Positions 26,875 through 35,122 of a stretch of 64,000 bases of DNA are shown one piece after another; position 1 is the first letter of the stretch; each line of letters starts with the position of its first letter. Under the pieces are notes generated by a model. The model had not been told where the DNA came from. It saw nothing but the letters and a program-made list of their open reading frames with translations, and made no database searches. Source of the stretch: Bacteroidota bacterium (lineage in GTDB: Bacteria > Bacteroidota > Bacteroidia > Chitinophagales > Chitinophagaceae); NCBI GenBank assembly GCA_947452905.1, contig CANGEP010000006.1, forward strand, positions 62,001 through 126,000, in the 5' to 3' direction. The translations under genes and the position numbers were made by a program.

Positions 26875-26903
26875 CAAAAATATAAATTGCGCAAACCTAC
26901 AAA
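26875..26903 (-). promoter_or_regulatory. Promoter abutting the carB N-half start codon
   Basis: TATTTTTG (26875-26882) ends 5 nt before the ATG, with TTTG 17 nt further upstream (26900-26903). Initiation would fall at or next to the start codon. The Rossmann-type strand starts at residue 9, so a later start is unlikely. Confidence 0.5.
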
Positions 26904-26937
26904 AAATTAAGCATATATTTACCGGAATTCAATCAAT

Positions 26938-27402
26938 ATGGCAGTAATAAAAGAGGGGGCTAAGGCGCCTGCATTTAAAGGGGTAGATCAACACGGAAAA
27001 ACAGTGGCTTTGGCCGATTTTAAGGGTCAAAAAGTAGTTCTTTATTTTTACCCTAAAGATGATACGCCAGGTTGTACAGCTCAGGCCTGTAATCTAAGAG
27101 ATAATTATAAGAAATTATTAAAAAAAGGCTTACAAGTGTTAGGTGTAAGTGTTGATTCGGTTAAATCCCATGAAAAATTTATTACTAAATACGAATTACC
27201 CTTTTCATTGATTGCCGATGAGGATAAAAAAATAGTAGATAAATATAATTTATGGGGCCAAAAGAAGTTTATGGGTAAAACTTATATGGGTACTACAAGA
27301 ACAACTTTTTTAATTGATGAAGCAGGAATTGTTCAACATATCATAGAAAAGCCTGATACCAAGAATCATACCGAAGAGATTTTAGCTATAAGTGGCTGGT
27401 AA
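26938..27402 (+). CDS. bcp: Thioredoxin-dependent thiol peroxidase (Bcp/PrxQ)
   Basis: A 154-residue peroxiredoxin of the Bcp/PrxQ class. The peroxidatic Cys46 and resolving Cys51 sit in KDDTPGCTAQACNLRD, the spacing of the atypical two-cysteine type. FSLIADEDKKIVDKYNLWG and GTTRTTFLIDEAG are typical. It reduces hydrogen and organic peroxides with electrons from thioredoxin, in the cytoplasm. It is divergent from carB, and a 127-bp AT-rich gap follows. Confidence 0.96.
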   Translation: MAVIKEGAKAPAFKGVDQHGKTVALADFKGQKVVLYFYPKDDTPGCTAQACNLRDNYKKLLKKGLQVLGVSVDSVKSHEKFITKYELPFSLIADEDKKIVDKYNLWGQKKFMGKTYMGTTRTTFLIDEAGIVQHIIEKPDTKNHTEEILAISGW

Positions 27403-27420
27403 CTTTGGTAATTGTATTCA

Positions 27421-27438
27421 TTTATAATTAATTATAAA
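27421..27438. repeat. 18-bp perfect palindrome between bcp and the AraC-type gene
   Basis: TTTATAATTAATTATAAA is self-complementary. It lies 18 bp after the bcp stop and 92 bp before the AraC-type gene. It has no G/C and no following T-run typical of terminators, so it could be an operator or chance in AT-rich DNA. Confidence 0.4.
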
Positions 27439-27529
27439 TTAAACTATTTATTAATATTTATAAATTATTCTCAATTTTATAGTAATTTCCTATCTTGTGG
27501 TATATTCATAAAAAGCTATAATAGTTCTT

Positions 27530-28609
27530 ATGACCTCCCTCATTTCCTCACTTTATTTTTCAGTTTTTATTTTTGCGCTAATTGTCTTTATTGAAATTAT
27601 GATTCGCTTCAAAAGACCTTTTTTGCTAAAAGCTTGTTTTTTAACTATTGCTTTTAATGTAGGATCAAGTGCTGTTCTAAATATTTTCCGACCTGATCTT
27701 TTCTTTTATAATCATGTTTTTGCAAGAGTATTAAATGCCATGGCCTTTATTATTATTTTCTTCACGGTTTATTATAGAGATTATTTAAAATGGGCACTTA
27801 CGGCAACATTTTTAATTTTAGGGGCGATGGTGGTAAATTTTATTGTTAATGCCCAAACAATTACAGATGTATTATTAGGACGCACTAAAAATTTACCTAT
27901 TGCACCTGTAGATATTTCTCAGTCAGCAGAATTACCTTTTTCTTTTAATTTTTTAAGATTTTCACTCATTATTTTTTATTCTTTTATTATTTATTTAATG
28001 ATCTTGGCACTTAAAAGAAGGAAAAACGAGAACGTGTATTTTGAAGAATTGTCAAAATGGATAATTGCTATTGCAGTGCTTAATTTTTTAGTAGTTATTA
28101 CAAATATTGTTGTGTTAGATATGGGCATTGTTTTAGAGTACAGAAAATTAGCTTTTATTGTTATCAACTTTTTTGTTTTAATTACAATTTTTTATCGCCC
28201 TAAATTTTTAAATAGCACTTCTCTTCGATTTACATTCACAGGAAAAAAATCGGATGCCAATACCAAAATAAATGTTGAAAAATTCATAGCAGCTTTTTTT
28301 AATAATTTTTATTATATCAATAAGGAGGCAAATTTGGAGGATTGTGCTACCATATTAAAAGTTGATAAAAATGATTTATACCGATTTGTATACGATCGTT
28401 ATTTAATGAGTTTTAATGATTTGGTAAATAAAAATAGAGTGAGTTACTTTTTAGAACTTGTAGCCAATCGAAAATATTATACTTCTTCTATTGATGATTT
28501 AGCTAAATCAGCAGGCTTTGCTTCGCGCCAGCATTTGTACAAGCCTTTCAAGAAATTTCATGGGGGTAGCCCAACTGATTTATTAGATGCTCGATTTTTT
28601 GCAACTTAA
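27530..28609 (+). CDS. Membrane-anchored AraC family transcriptional regulator
   Basis: The 359-residue protein has about six or seven hydrophobic segments in residues 1-225 and a C-terminal AraC-type DNA-binding domain (about 255-355). The HTH shows in FNDLVNKNRVSYFLELV and SIDDLAKSAGFASRQHLYKPFKKFHG. Such fusions are common in Bacteroidota and sense envelope or extracellular signals without a separate kinase. Its last codons overlap the convergent feoB by 4 bp. Neighbouring bcp and feoB suggest a redox or iron context, which is inference. Confidence 0.88.
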   Translation: MTSLISSLYFSVFIFALIVFIEIMIRFKRPFLLKACFLTIAFNVGSSAVLNIFRPDLFFYNHVFARVLNAMAFIIIFFTVYYRDYLKWALTATFLILGAMVVNFIVNAQTITDVLLGRTKNLPIAPVDISQSAELPFSFNFLRFSLIIFYSFIIYLMILALKRRKNENVYFEELSKWIIAIAVLNFLVVITNIVVLDMGIVLEYRKLAFIVINFFVLITIFYRPKFLNSTSLRFTFTGKKSDANTKINVEKFIAAFFNNFYYINKEANLEDCATILKVDKNDLYRFVYDRYLMSFNDLVNKNRVSYFLELVANRKYYTSSIDDLAKSAGFASRQHLYKPFKKFHGGSPTDLLDARFFAT

Positions 28610-30714
28610 CCCAGCAGCGTGTAAACGAGTAGGCTCATTATATAAGCTAAGCCTGTCATCATAAAAAACTGAATAGTTGGCCATTTCCAAGTACCCGTCT
28701 CTCTTTTTACAACAGCTAAAGTACTCATGCATTGCATAGCTAGCACATAAAAAATCATAAGAGATATAGCGGCGGCTAAACTATAAACAGGTAATCCATT
28801 AGAGCGTTTAGCTTCTTTTAATTTTTGAGTAAGTGAACTATTGTCCTCCGCCTCTACACTATATAAAGTTGCCATAGTGCCCACAAAAACTTCACGTGCT
28901 GCAAAGGAAGTAATAATAGCTATTCCCATTTTCCAATCAAAACCCAAAGGGGCAATTGCAGGCTCGATGGTTTTTCCTAAAATACCCGCGTAAGAGTTTT
29001 CGAGTTTTTGGGTATGATAAACTTTTTCAATTTTTTGTGCTTGTTGCGGTGCTGCAATTAGTTGTTGAGCTCTATTTTGTTCTACTATTTTCATTCCATC
29101 AGCAGGTCCATAGCTTGATAAAAACCAAAGTAAAACACTAATCACCATAATTACTTTACCGGCATCTGTTACAAATATTTTTGCTTTTTGAATCATGGTC
29201 ATACCCACATTTCCCCATCTTGGAGCACGATACACTGGGAGTTCTAAAATAAAATAGCTTTTCTCTTTAATTTTTATAAATAGTTTTAAAATAAAACTAG
29301 CTAGTAATGCCATTACGATTCCTAATACATATAGCCCCATCATTACCAATCCTTGCAAACTTAAAAAGCCAAAATAAATTTTATTATCAATTACTAATGA
29401 AATTAAAATAGTATACACTGGAAGTCTTGCACTACAACTCATAAAAGGAGTTACTAAAATAGTAAGCAATCTTTCTTTTTTATTTTCAATATTGCGAGCA
29501 CTCATGATAGCAGGTACTGCACAAGCAAAACCACTAATCATAGGCATAACACTCTTCCCATTTAGCCCAACTTTACGCATAAGCTTATCGCTTAAAAAAC
29601 TAATGCGTGCCATATAACCAGTGTCTTCTAATAAAGTAATAAGGCCAAACAAAATCATTATTTGAGGAATAAAAACAAAAATGCCACCGAGCCCTGCAAT
29701 CACCCCATTCACTAAAAGGTCCTCCCACCATGCATTAGGTAAAATGGTATTTAAATAAGTGGTGAGGCTGGTAAAAATCCATTCAATTCCTTCCATTGGG
29801 TATTTAGCCATCCAAAATACAGACTGAAATAAAATAAATAAAACCGAAAATAAGATAGCATAACCACCCACTCGGTGTAAAAATATATTGTCTAATCTGT
29901 CGGTTCTCTTTTTCTTTGCACTAGGGTCTGGCTCAGTTACATTCGCTTTCATAATATCTTGAATATGACTATAGCGCTGTAATATTTCTTGTGCCTGTGT
30001 TTTAGTATGATTAAAATTTTGAGCTATCTCTATTTGCTCAATATTCTCTTGCATTTCTTGCTCCAATGGAAAAGCTTCGTGATGCATCAAATAGTGAAGT
30101 GCTGCATAATCACTATGGGTAGGATACATGGTTTTAAATGCATCAATCGCTTCGGGTGCTAATTTTTTATTATCAATAAAGCTATCTGCGTTTCTTACTC
30201 TAGGAGTTTCAATTATACCGATGAGCGCAGCTTTTAGTTCTTGCAACCCTTTTCCTTTTCTAGCATCTACCGCGACAACTGGAATACCCAATTCTTTTTG
30301 TAAACCCATAATATCAATCTTGATTCCTTTTTTTGTAGCTAAGTCGTTCATGGTAAGTGCAAGTACTACCGGAATTTTTAAATCTATAATTTGACTACAA
30401 AAAAGTAAATTTCTTTTAAGGTTACTCGCATCAGCAACTAATAAAATTACATCGGAATGCATTTCAGGATCTACTCCCATTAGTACTTTATAGGCCACCC
30501 ATTCATCCTCTCTCTTTGGATAAAAACTATAAGTTCCGGGCAGGTCAATTAGGGTGGAAGGATGTTTTCCTAAAAGTAAATCTCCAGTTTTTTTATCTAC
30601 CGTAACGCCTGGGAAATTGCCTACTTTTTGATTCATGCCAGTGAGGGCATTAAAAAGAGAACTTTTTCCGCAATTGGGGTTACCCACTAAAGCTATATGT
30701 ATACCCGGCTTCAT
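28606..30714 (-). CDS. feoB: Ferrous iron transporter FeoB
   Basis: About 702 residues when started at ATG 30714; the listed upstream TTG at 30723 is not needed because the G1 loop GNPNCGKSS already lies at residues 11-19. The N-terminal GTPase domain has DLPGTYSFYP (G3) and TMNDL (G4, variant of NKxD). The membrane part has the Nucleoside_recog/Gate motifs FACAVPAIMSARN and TPFMSCSARLPVY, with conserved Cys residues. It imports Fe2+ across the inner membrane. No feoA is adjacent and none is fused at the N-terminus. Confidence 0.96.
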   Translation of the reverse strand: MKPGIHIALVGNPNCGKSSLFNALTGMNQKVGNFPGVTVDKKTGDLLLGKHPSTLIDLPGTYSFYPKREDEWVAYKVLMGVDPEMHSDVILLVADASNLKRNLLFCSQIIDLKIPVVLALTMNDLATKKGIKIDIMGLQKELGIPVVAVDARKGKGLQELKAALIGIIETPRVRNADSFIDNKKLAPEAIDAFKTMYPTHSDYAALHYLMHHEAFPLEQEMQENIEQIEIAQNFNHTKTQAQEILQRYSHIQDIMKANVTEPDPSAKKKRTDRLDNIFLHRVGGYAILFSVLFILFQSVFWMAKYPMEGIEWIFTSLTTYLNTILPNAWWEDLLVNGVIAGLGGIFVFIPQIMILFGLITLLEDTGYMARISFLSDKLMRKVGLNGKSVMPMISGFACAVPAIMSARNIENKKERLLTILVTPFMSCSARLPVYTILISLVIDNKIYFGFLSLQGLVMMGLYVLGIVMALLASFILKLFIKIKEKSYFILELPVYRAPRWGNVGMTMIQKAKIFVTDAGKVIMVISVLLWFLSSYGPADGMKIVEQNRAQQLIAAPQQAQKIEKVYHTQKLENSYAGILGKTIEPAIAPLGFDWKMGIAIITSFAAREVFVGTMATLYSVEAEDNSSLTQKLKEAKRSNGLPVYSLAAAISLMIFYVLAMQCMSTLAVVKRETGTWKWPTIQFFMMTGLAYIMSLLVYTLLG

Positions 30715-30720
30715 GTCGGG

Positions 30721-30728
30721 CAAAGCTA
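30721..30728 (-). promoter_or_regulatory. -7 box (TAGCTTTG) 6 nt before the feoB ATG
   Basis: TAGCTTTG matches TAnnTTTG and ends 6 nt before ATG 30714, which places initiation at or next to the start codon. No exact TTTG is seen at 19-21 nt upstream. Confidence 0.45.
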
Positions 30729-30781
30729 GCGGTTAAGATTGGGTAGTGCTTACGAAATTAGAAATTGAGCCCTTCTTTACT

Positions 30782-30789
30782 TAATTTTG
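30782..30789 (+). promoter_or_regulatory. -7 box (TAATTTTG) before the M28 peptidase gene
   Basis: TAATTTTG ends 17 nt before ATG 30807. The box lies downstream of the alternative TTG at 30765, so it supports the ATG start. Confidence 0.45.
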
Positions 30790-30806
30790 GGCCACAACCA
30801 TTTTAT

Positions 30807-32435
30807 ATGTCCAAACAGCTGTTTTTTTTGCTCTTATTTGCACCCGTTTTTTTATCAGCACAAAAGTTAACTAAGGCCGATAAAATACTTATTAAAAATG
30901 TACAATCACATATTCAGTTTTTAGCGAGCGATGAATTGGAAGGACGCAGGGCAGGAACTCCTGGAGAACAGAAGGCAGTTGATTATATTGTAGCACAGTA
31001 TCAAGCTATAGGATTACAACCCATGGGAGAGAGTGGGTATATTCAAAATTTTCCAATTGATGAAGGGAAAAAATGGGCACCTAATTCATTTGTAAAAATT
31101 AATGGGCAAGCAGCTTTCTTAGAAAAAGAATTTTTTGCTTTATCGAATACTGCCCATGGCTCCATTAGTTCAAAAGCGGCTTTAACTTTAAATGAAAACA
31201 AACAGGTTTGGTTTAAGGATTTACAAGAAGTTTTAGAAGAAAATACCAATAATCCTCATTTTGATATTGCACAATGGTTGGTTAACACTACTGCCGATTA
31301 TAAGCGCAAAGGTGCTACAGCTTTGTTTTTGCATAATAGCGGAACTTTAGTTGACAATATTCAATTTAATAAATTTGATACAAGTGCTCAGTTGTCTTTG
31401 CCTGTGGTATATTTTACCAAAGAAGGTTTTGACAAATATTTTAAAGATGAAACAGCTACTTATGTGATTGAAGCTGCTATTGAATTAACTCATGGTACAA
31501 GAACTGCACATAATGTAGTTGGCTTTATTGATAATCATGCCGCCACCACTGTTATTTTAGGAGCACATTTAGATCATTTAGGATACAATGAAGATAAAAA
31601 TGCATTAGATCTTGGAGAACATTTAATTCACAATGGCGCCGATGATAATGCTAGTGGAACTGCAGCATTAATTGAAATGACAAAAGCGCTAGCTAAGAAG
31701 TCGCCCAAGAACAATAATTATTTAATCATTCATTTTTCTGGAGAGGAATTAGGTTTATTTGGTAGCAAATATTGGTTAGAGCATCCAAGTTTTAAAGGCG
31801 ATTTTAATTATATGATTAATATGGATATGGTGGGACGTTACGATACAGCGCGTAAATTAACGGTGGGTGGTTATGGCACTTCCTCTAAATGGTCCGAAAT
31901 ATTGACAGCTGTAAAAACCCCAATGGTAACGCATTACGATAGTGCTGGAACTGGTCCTAGTGACCATGCAAGTTTTTATAGAAAAGACCTGCCTGTTTTA
32001 TTTATGTTTACTGGAAGCCATAACGATTATCATAAAGCAACCGATGACTGGGATAAAATTAATTATGTAGGGGAAAAGGAAGTGATCAGGTATGTGCAAG
32101 ATATTATTAAAACAACCGATGCATTCGGCAAACTAGATTTTTTAAAAACACGTGAACAATCTATGGGCAAGAGCACTAAGTTTACAGTAAGTTTAGGCGT
32201 AATGCCCGATTATGCTTTTACAGGCACGGGGGTTAGAATTGAAGGGGCTAGTCAAGGTAAATTAGGCGAAAAATTAGGCTTACAACAAGGCGATATTTTA
32301 TTACAAGTGGGAGATTATAAGTTAGTGGATGTAATGAGTTATATGCAAGCTTTGGGTAAATTTAAAAAAGGAGATAAAACTATACTCATTATTAAAAGAG
32401 CAGCCGAAGAAATTAAATTTGATATTCAGTTTTAA
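30807..32435 (+). CDS. M28 family metallopeptidase with C-terminal PDZ domain
   Basis: About 542 residues from ATG 30807, which gives a clean signal peptide (MSKQLFFLLLFAPVFLSAQ). A protease-associated insert comes before the catalytic domain. Two-zinc ligands are visible in VILGAHLDHLG, NGADDNASGTA, FSGEELGLFG, NMDMVGRYD and GPSDHASFY. The last about 80 residues form a PDZ domain (GVRIEGASQGKLGEKLGLQQGD). It is probably a periplasmic or secreted aminopeptidase, related to the BrefA/YwaD-type aminopeptidases. It is divergent from feoB and followed by the IPExxxVDY gene after 17 bp. Confidence 0.92.
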   Translation: MSKQLFFLLLFAPVFLSAQKLTKADKILIKNVQSHIQFLASDELEGRRAGTPGEQKAVDYIVAQYQAIGLQPMGESGYIQNFPIDEGKKWAPNSFVKINGQAAFLEKEFFALSNTAHGSISSKAALTLNENKQVWFKDLQEVLEENTNNPHFDIAQWLVNTTADYKRKGATALFLHNSGTLVDNIQFNKFDTSAQLSLPVVYFTKEGFDKYFKDETATYVIEAAIELTHGTRTAHNVVGFIDNHAATTVILGAHLDHLGYNEDKNALDLGEHLIHNGADDNASGTAALIEMTKALAKKSPKNNNYLIIHFSGEELGLFGSKYWLEHPSFKGDFNYMINMDMVGRYDTARKLTVGGYGTSSKWSEILTAVKTPMVTHYDSAGTGPSDHASFYRKDLPVLFMFTGSHNDYHKATDDWDKINYVGEKEVIRYVQDIIKTTDAFGKLDFLKTREQSMGKSTKFTVSLGVMPDYAFTGTGVRIEGASQGKLGEKLGLQQGDILLQVGDYKLVDVMSYMQALGKFKKGDKTILIIKRAAEEIKFDIQF

Positions 32436-32452
32436 TTGAATAGTTATTTATT

Positions 32453-32896
32453 ATGAGTGCTAAACTAATTTTAAACCAAGAAGAGATTAACGAGCAAGAC
32501 TTTGAAGGCACGCGCATCTTGGGCATTACTGCACCTATTAAAAACTATCAGTTTTGTATATTACTGAATCAGTATATGGGCTTTGAATTTAGATTTAATC
32601 CCGAACACGAAATTGCTTTAAAGAGAAAAAACAGAACTTATTATTTTTCGATGTATGAAGCAACAGAACCTACCACTTCTATTCAACATTTTGTATATCA
32701 CAATCAATTTGACGGTGAATATTTATTACCCGAATTAAAACACATGGATTTTATTTGGTGGATTAGAGGAGAATGGATCGAAGACGAAAAAGTAAGCGAC
32801 ATTTTACAATCGGTACGAAATATTAAAGGCGTACAATTAGTAGCCGAACTTACCCCCGACCAAATTAAAAATAAAGGGCACCTTATTTTTGAATAA
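32453..32896 (+). CDS. IPExxxVDY family protein
   Basis: This 147-residue protein belongs to a small Bacteroidota-specific family named for a central motif, here LLPELKHMDFIWWIRGE. It has no signal peptide or membrane segment and shows a mixed alpha/beta pattern. No biochemical function is established. It follows the M28 peptidase by 17 bp and its last 14 bases overlap the convergent selD. Confidence 0.8.
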   Translation: MSAKLILNQEEINEQDFEGTRILGITAPIKNYQFCILLNQYMGFEFRFNPEHEIALKRKNRTYYFSMYEATEPTTSIQHFVYHNQFDGEYLLPELKHMDFIWWIRGEWIEDEKVSDILQSVRNIKGVQLVAELTPDQIKNKGHLIFE

Positions 32897-33935
32897 TTAT
32901 TCTTTTACTTTTCGCAGTTGTACAAACACCAATAGGATTTGTGTAGTTAATACCCGCCTCTTTTAACACTTGTTGTACTTCTGTTAATGCTTCGGGTGCG
33001 ACTGCGATAAGTAAGCCGCCATTGGTTTGTGGGTCAGGTAGTAATATAGATGCTTCTATTTCATCTACCCCTTCTCCTAGTAGCAAACCTTGCTCATTGG
33101 ATTGCCAGTTTCTGGCAGTGGCTCCAGGAATTGTTTTTTGTGCAATGTAGTTTCTAACCGAGGGGATGATTGGAATTTTAGCGTAAGAAATTTCGGCGCT
33201 TAAATTACTGCCTTGCATCATCTCGGTTAAATGTCCCAATAAACCAAAACCTGTAACATCGGTCATAGCATTTACCCCTTCAATTTTTCCTAAAGATTCT
33301 CCTGCTTTATTAATCGTTGTTAATTGTGCCACTAATATTTGTAAATCTTCTTCAGTTAACAATTTTCTTTTTTGAGCGGTAGCCATTATACCTACCCCCA
33401 AAGGTTTTGTAAGTAATAACAAATCCCCTTCTTTAGCAGTATCGTTTTGTTTTAAATTTTTAATGTCAATTATTCCATTCACCACTAAGCCAAAAATAGG
33501 ATCTTGACTATCAATACTATGACCTCCTGCAATCACAATACCCGCATCAGCGCAGGTTTTGCGCGCACCTTCCATAACCTGTGCTGCAACACTCGCTGGT
33601 AGGGTTGCAAGTGGCCAACCTAAAACCGCTAAAGCGAAAATAGGTTTCCCGCCCATCGCATAAACATCACTTATCGCATTGGCAGCAGCAATTTGTCCAA
33701 ATGAAAATGGATCATCTACAATGGGCATAAAAAAATCGGTTGTTGAGATCATTGCTGTTTTTTCATCCAACTGATAAACGGCTGCATCGTCTCTGCTATC
33801 ATTACCCACTAATAATTGAGGTACTTTATTTTTAGCACCTACATTGTGTGCTGCTAATATTTCTGATAAAACAGCTGGAGAAATTTTACAACCACAACCT
33901 CCGCCTTTACTATATTCAGTTAATTTTATGTCCAT
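32883..33935 (-). CDS. selD: Selenide, water dikinase
   Basis: The 350-residue enzyme makes selenophosphate from selenide and ATP. Catalytic Cys14 and Lys17 lie in KGGGCGCKISP; the position held by selenocysteine in some homologues is Cys. The AIRS fold is shown by GNDSRDDAAVYQ, DFFMPIVDDPFSFGQIAAANAISDVYAMGG and TDVTGFGLLGHL. Its product would serve 2-selenouridine in tRNA or selenoproteins; no selA, selB, tRNA-Sec or mnmH is in the window. The start codon abuts the birA stop, so the two are translated from one message. Confidence 0.96.
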   Translation of the reverse strand: MDIKLTEYSKGGGCGCKISPAVLSEILAAHNVGAKNKVPQLLVGNDSRDDAAVYQLDEKTAMISTTDFFMPIVDDPFSFGQIAAANAISDVYAMGGKPIFALAVLGWPLATLPASVAAQVMEGARKTCADAGIVIAGGHSIDSQDPIFGLVVNGIIDIKNLKQNDTAKEGDLLLLTKPLGVGIMATAQKRKLLTEEDLQILVAQLTTINKAGESLGKIEGVNAMTDVTGFGLLGHLTEMMQGSNLSAEISYAKIPIIPSVRNYIAQKTIPGATARNWQSNEQGLLLGEGVDEIEASILLPDPQTNGGLLIAVAPEALTEVQQVLKEAGINYTNPIGVCTTAKSKRIIIQK

Positions 33936-34577
33936 CTATTTTGCTTTTAAATAACTATTTAATTTAAGTAGGGTATTTGTTTCGCCTTCCTGCAACCATT
34001 CAGTAATGGCAACGCCAAGATGATGGGATAATTGTTTTTGCATTTCGGCCAACTCATAATGCTTTGATGTAATTTGTTGCAAAGAAACTGGGTTTCCCGC
34101 ATCCGTAGAAAATTGAGTTTGGTTTATATTCAGACCAATGCCTACCACCGACCAGGTCCATTCGGCCCCTCTTAGTTTATTTTCTATAAGGATTCCACCT
34201 GCCTTTCTGTCATTCCAGTAAATATCATTAGGTAATTTTATATGTAAAATTTCGGAGGTAAAGGCACCTAAAAAGGCCCTTACCCCCATAGCGATGGCCG
34301 CAGAAAAGCCTTTTTGATCGGCTGGCCCCCAATTTTTATCGTTTTTTAGGGTTTTAAGCTCTAAAATATAGGTACATAAAAGGTTTTTCCCTTTAGCACT
34401 CTCCCAAACACGACCATGTTGCCCTTTCCCAAGGCTTTGAAAATCAGCTCTAAAGCAACTGCCAGAGTTGGCGTTGCCTTGTTCAATCTGGCTCATGGCA
34501 TAGATATTGGTACTATCTATCTCAGACAGTTCGATGAGCGGCGCTCCGATTGTGATATTTGGTGTGGCAGGTAACAA
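33936..34577 (-). CDS. birA: Biotin--[acetyl-CoA-carboxylase] ligase (monofunctional BirA)
   Basis: A 213-residue ligase without the N-terminal DNA-binding domain of bifunctional BirA. Motifs are ELSEIDSTNIYA, QSLGKGQHGRVWES (biotinyl-AMP loop) and KLPNDIYWNDRKAGGILIEN with the conserved Lys. It attaches biotin to carboxylase carrier proteins. The start is a TTG at 34577: no ATG is available before the core. The divergent rsfS starts 37 bp away. It is translationally linked to selD (no gap). Confidence 0.9.
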   Translation of the reverse strand: MLPATPNITIGAPLIELSEIDSTNIYAMSQIEQGNANSGSCFRADFQSLGKGQHGRVWESAKGKNLLCTYILELKTLKNDKNWGPADQKGFSAAIAMGVRAFLGAFTSEILHIKLPNDIYWNDRKAGGILIENKLRGAEWTWSVVGIGLNINQTQFSTDAGNPVSLQQITSKHYELAEMQKQLSHHLGVAITEWLQEGETNTLLKLNSYLKAK

Positions 34578-34585
34578 AGAATTGT

Positions 34586-34593
34586 TATTTTTG
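34586..34593 (+). promoter_or_regulatory. -7 box (TATTTTTG) before rsfS
   Basis: TATTTTTG ends 20 nt before the ATG of rsfS. A TTTG lies about 24 nt upstream, a little longer than the usual spacing. Confidence 0.45.
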
Positions 34594-34613
34594 TAAAGTT
34601 AGCGCAGATTCAA

Positions 34614-35072
34614 ATGTATTTTTCAAATGATTCCACTAACAAGGCATTAACCATAAATAAATTAGCACTATTGGAACCTCTTTCCGCATTAAAAGATCGT
34701 AAAAAGTCTACTACGCAACTTACCCGCAGCAGTAAAATATTCAAAACCATTATTCAGGCCATTCAGGATAAAAAAGGAGAAAATATTATCAGCTTAGACC
34801 TCAAAAAAATTCATGAGGCAGCAGCCGATTTTTTTATCATTTGTGAGGCTTCTAATACTACACAGTTAAAAGCAATAGCTGACAATATCGATTACGAAGT
34901 AAAATCAAAATGTGGCGAATTGCCTTATAAAACAGAAGGCAAGTCGGCAGCACAATGGTTATTAATTGATTACATAAATGTAGTGGTACATGTGATGCAT
35001 CCTGAATCAAGGAAATTTTACCAACTAGAGGAGATGTGGAGTGATGCAGATGTTAAAATGCATGACTTGTAA
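34614..35072 (+). CDS. rsfS: Ribosome silencing factor
   Basis: A 152-residue RsfS/YbeB/Iojap protein. It binds uL14 on the large ribosomal subunit and blocks subunit joining in starvation. Motifs: ISLDLKKIHEAAADFFIICEASN, TEGKSAAQWLLIDYINVVVHVMHPESRKFYQLEEMW. About 35 residues before the core are longer than in E. coli YbeB and look unstructured, but no other start codon is available. It is followed by ftsH after 50 bp, an order common in Bacteroidota. Confidence 0.95.
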   Translation: MYFSNDSTNKALTINKLALLEPLSALKDRKKSTTQLTRSSKIFKTIIQAIQDKKGENIISLDLKKIHEAAADFFIICEASNTTQLKAIADNIDYEVKSKCGELPYKTEGKSAAQWLLIDYINVVVHVMHPESRKFYQLEEMWSDADVKMHDL

Positions 35073-35122
35073 AACAAATTATCGAGCCGCTTGTTATACT
35101 ACAAGCAACCTAAAATAATACA

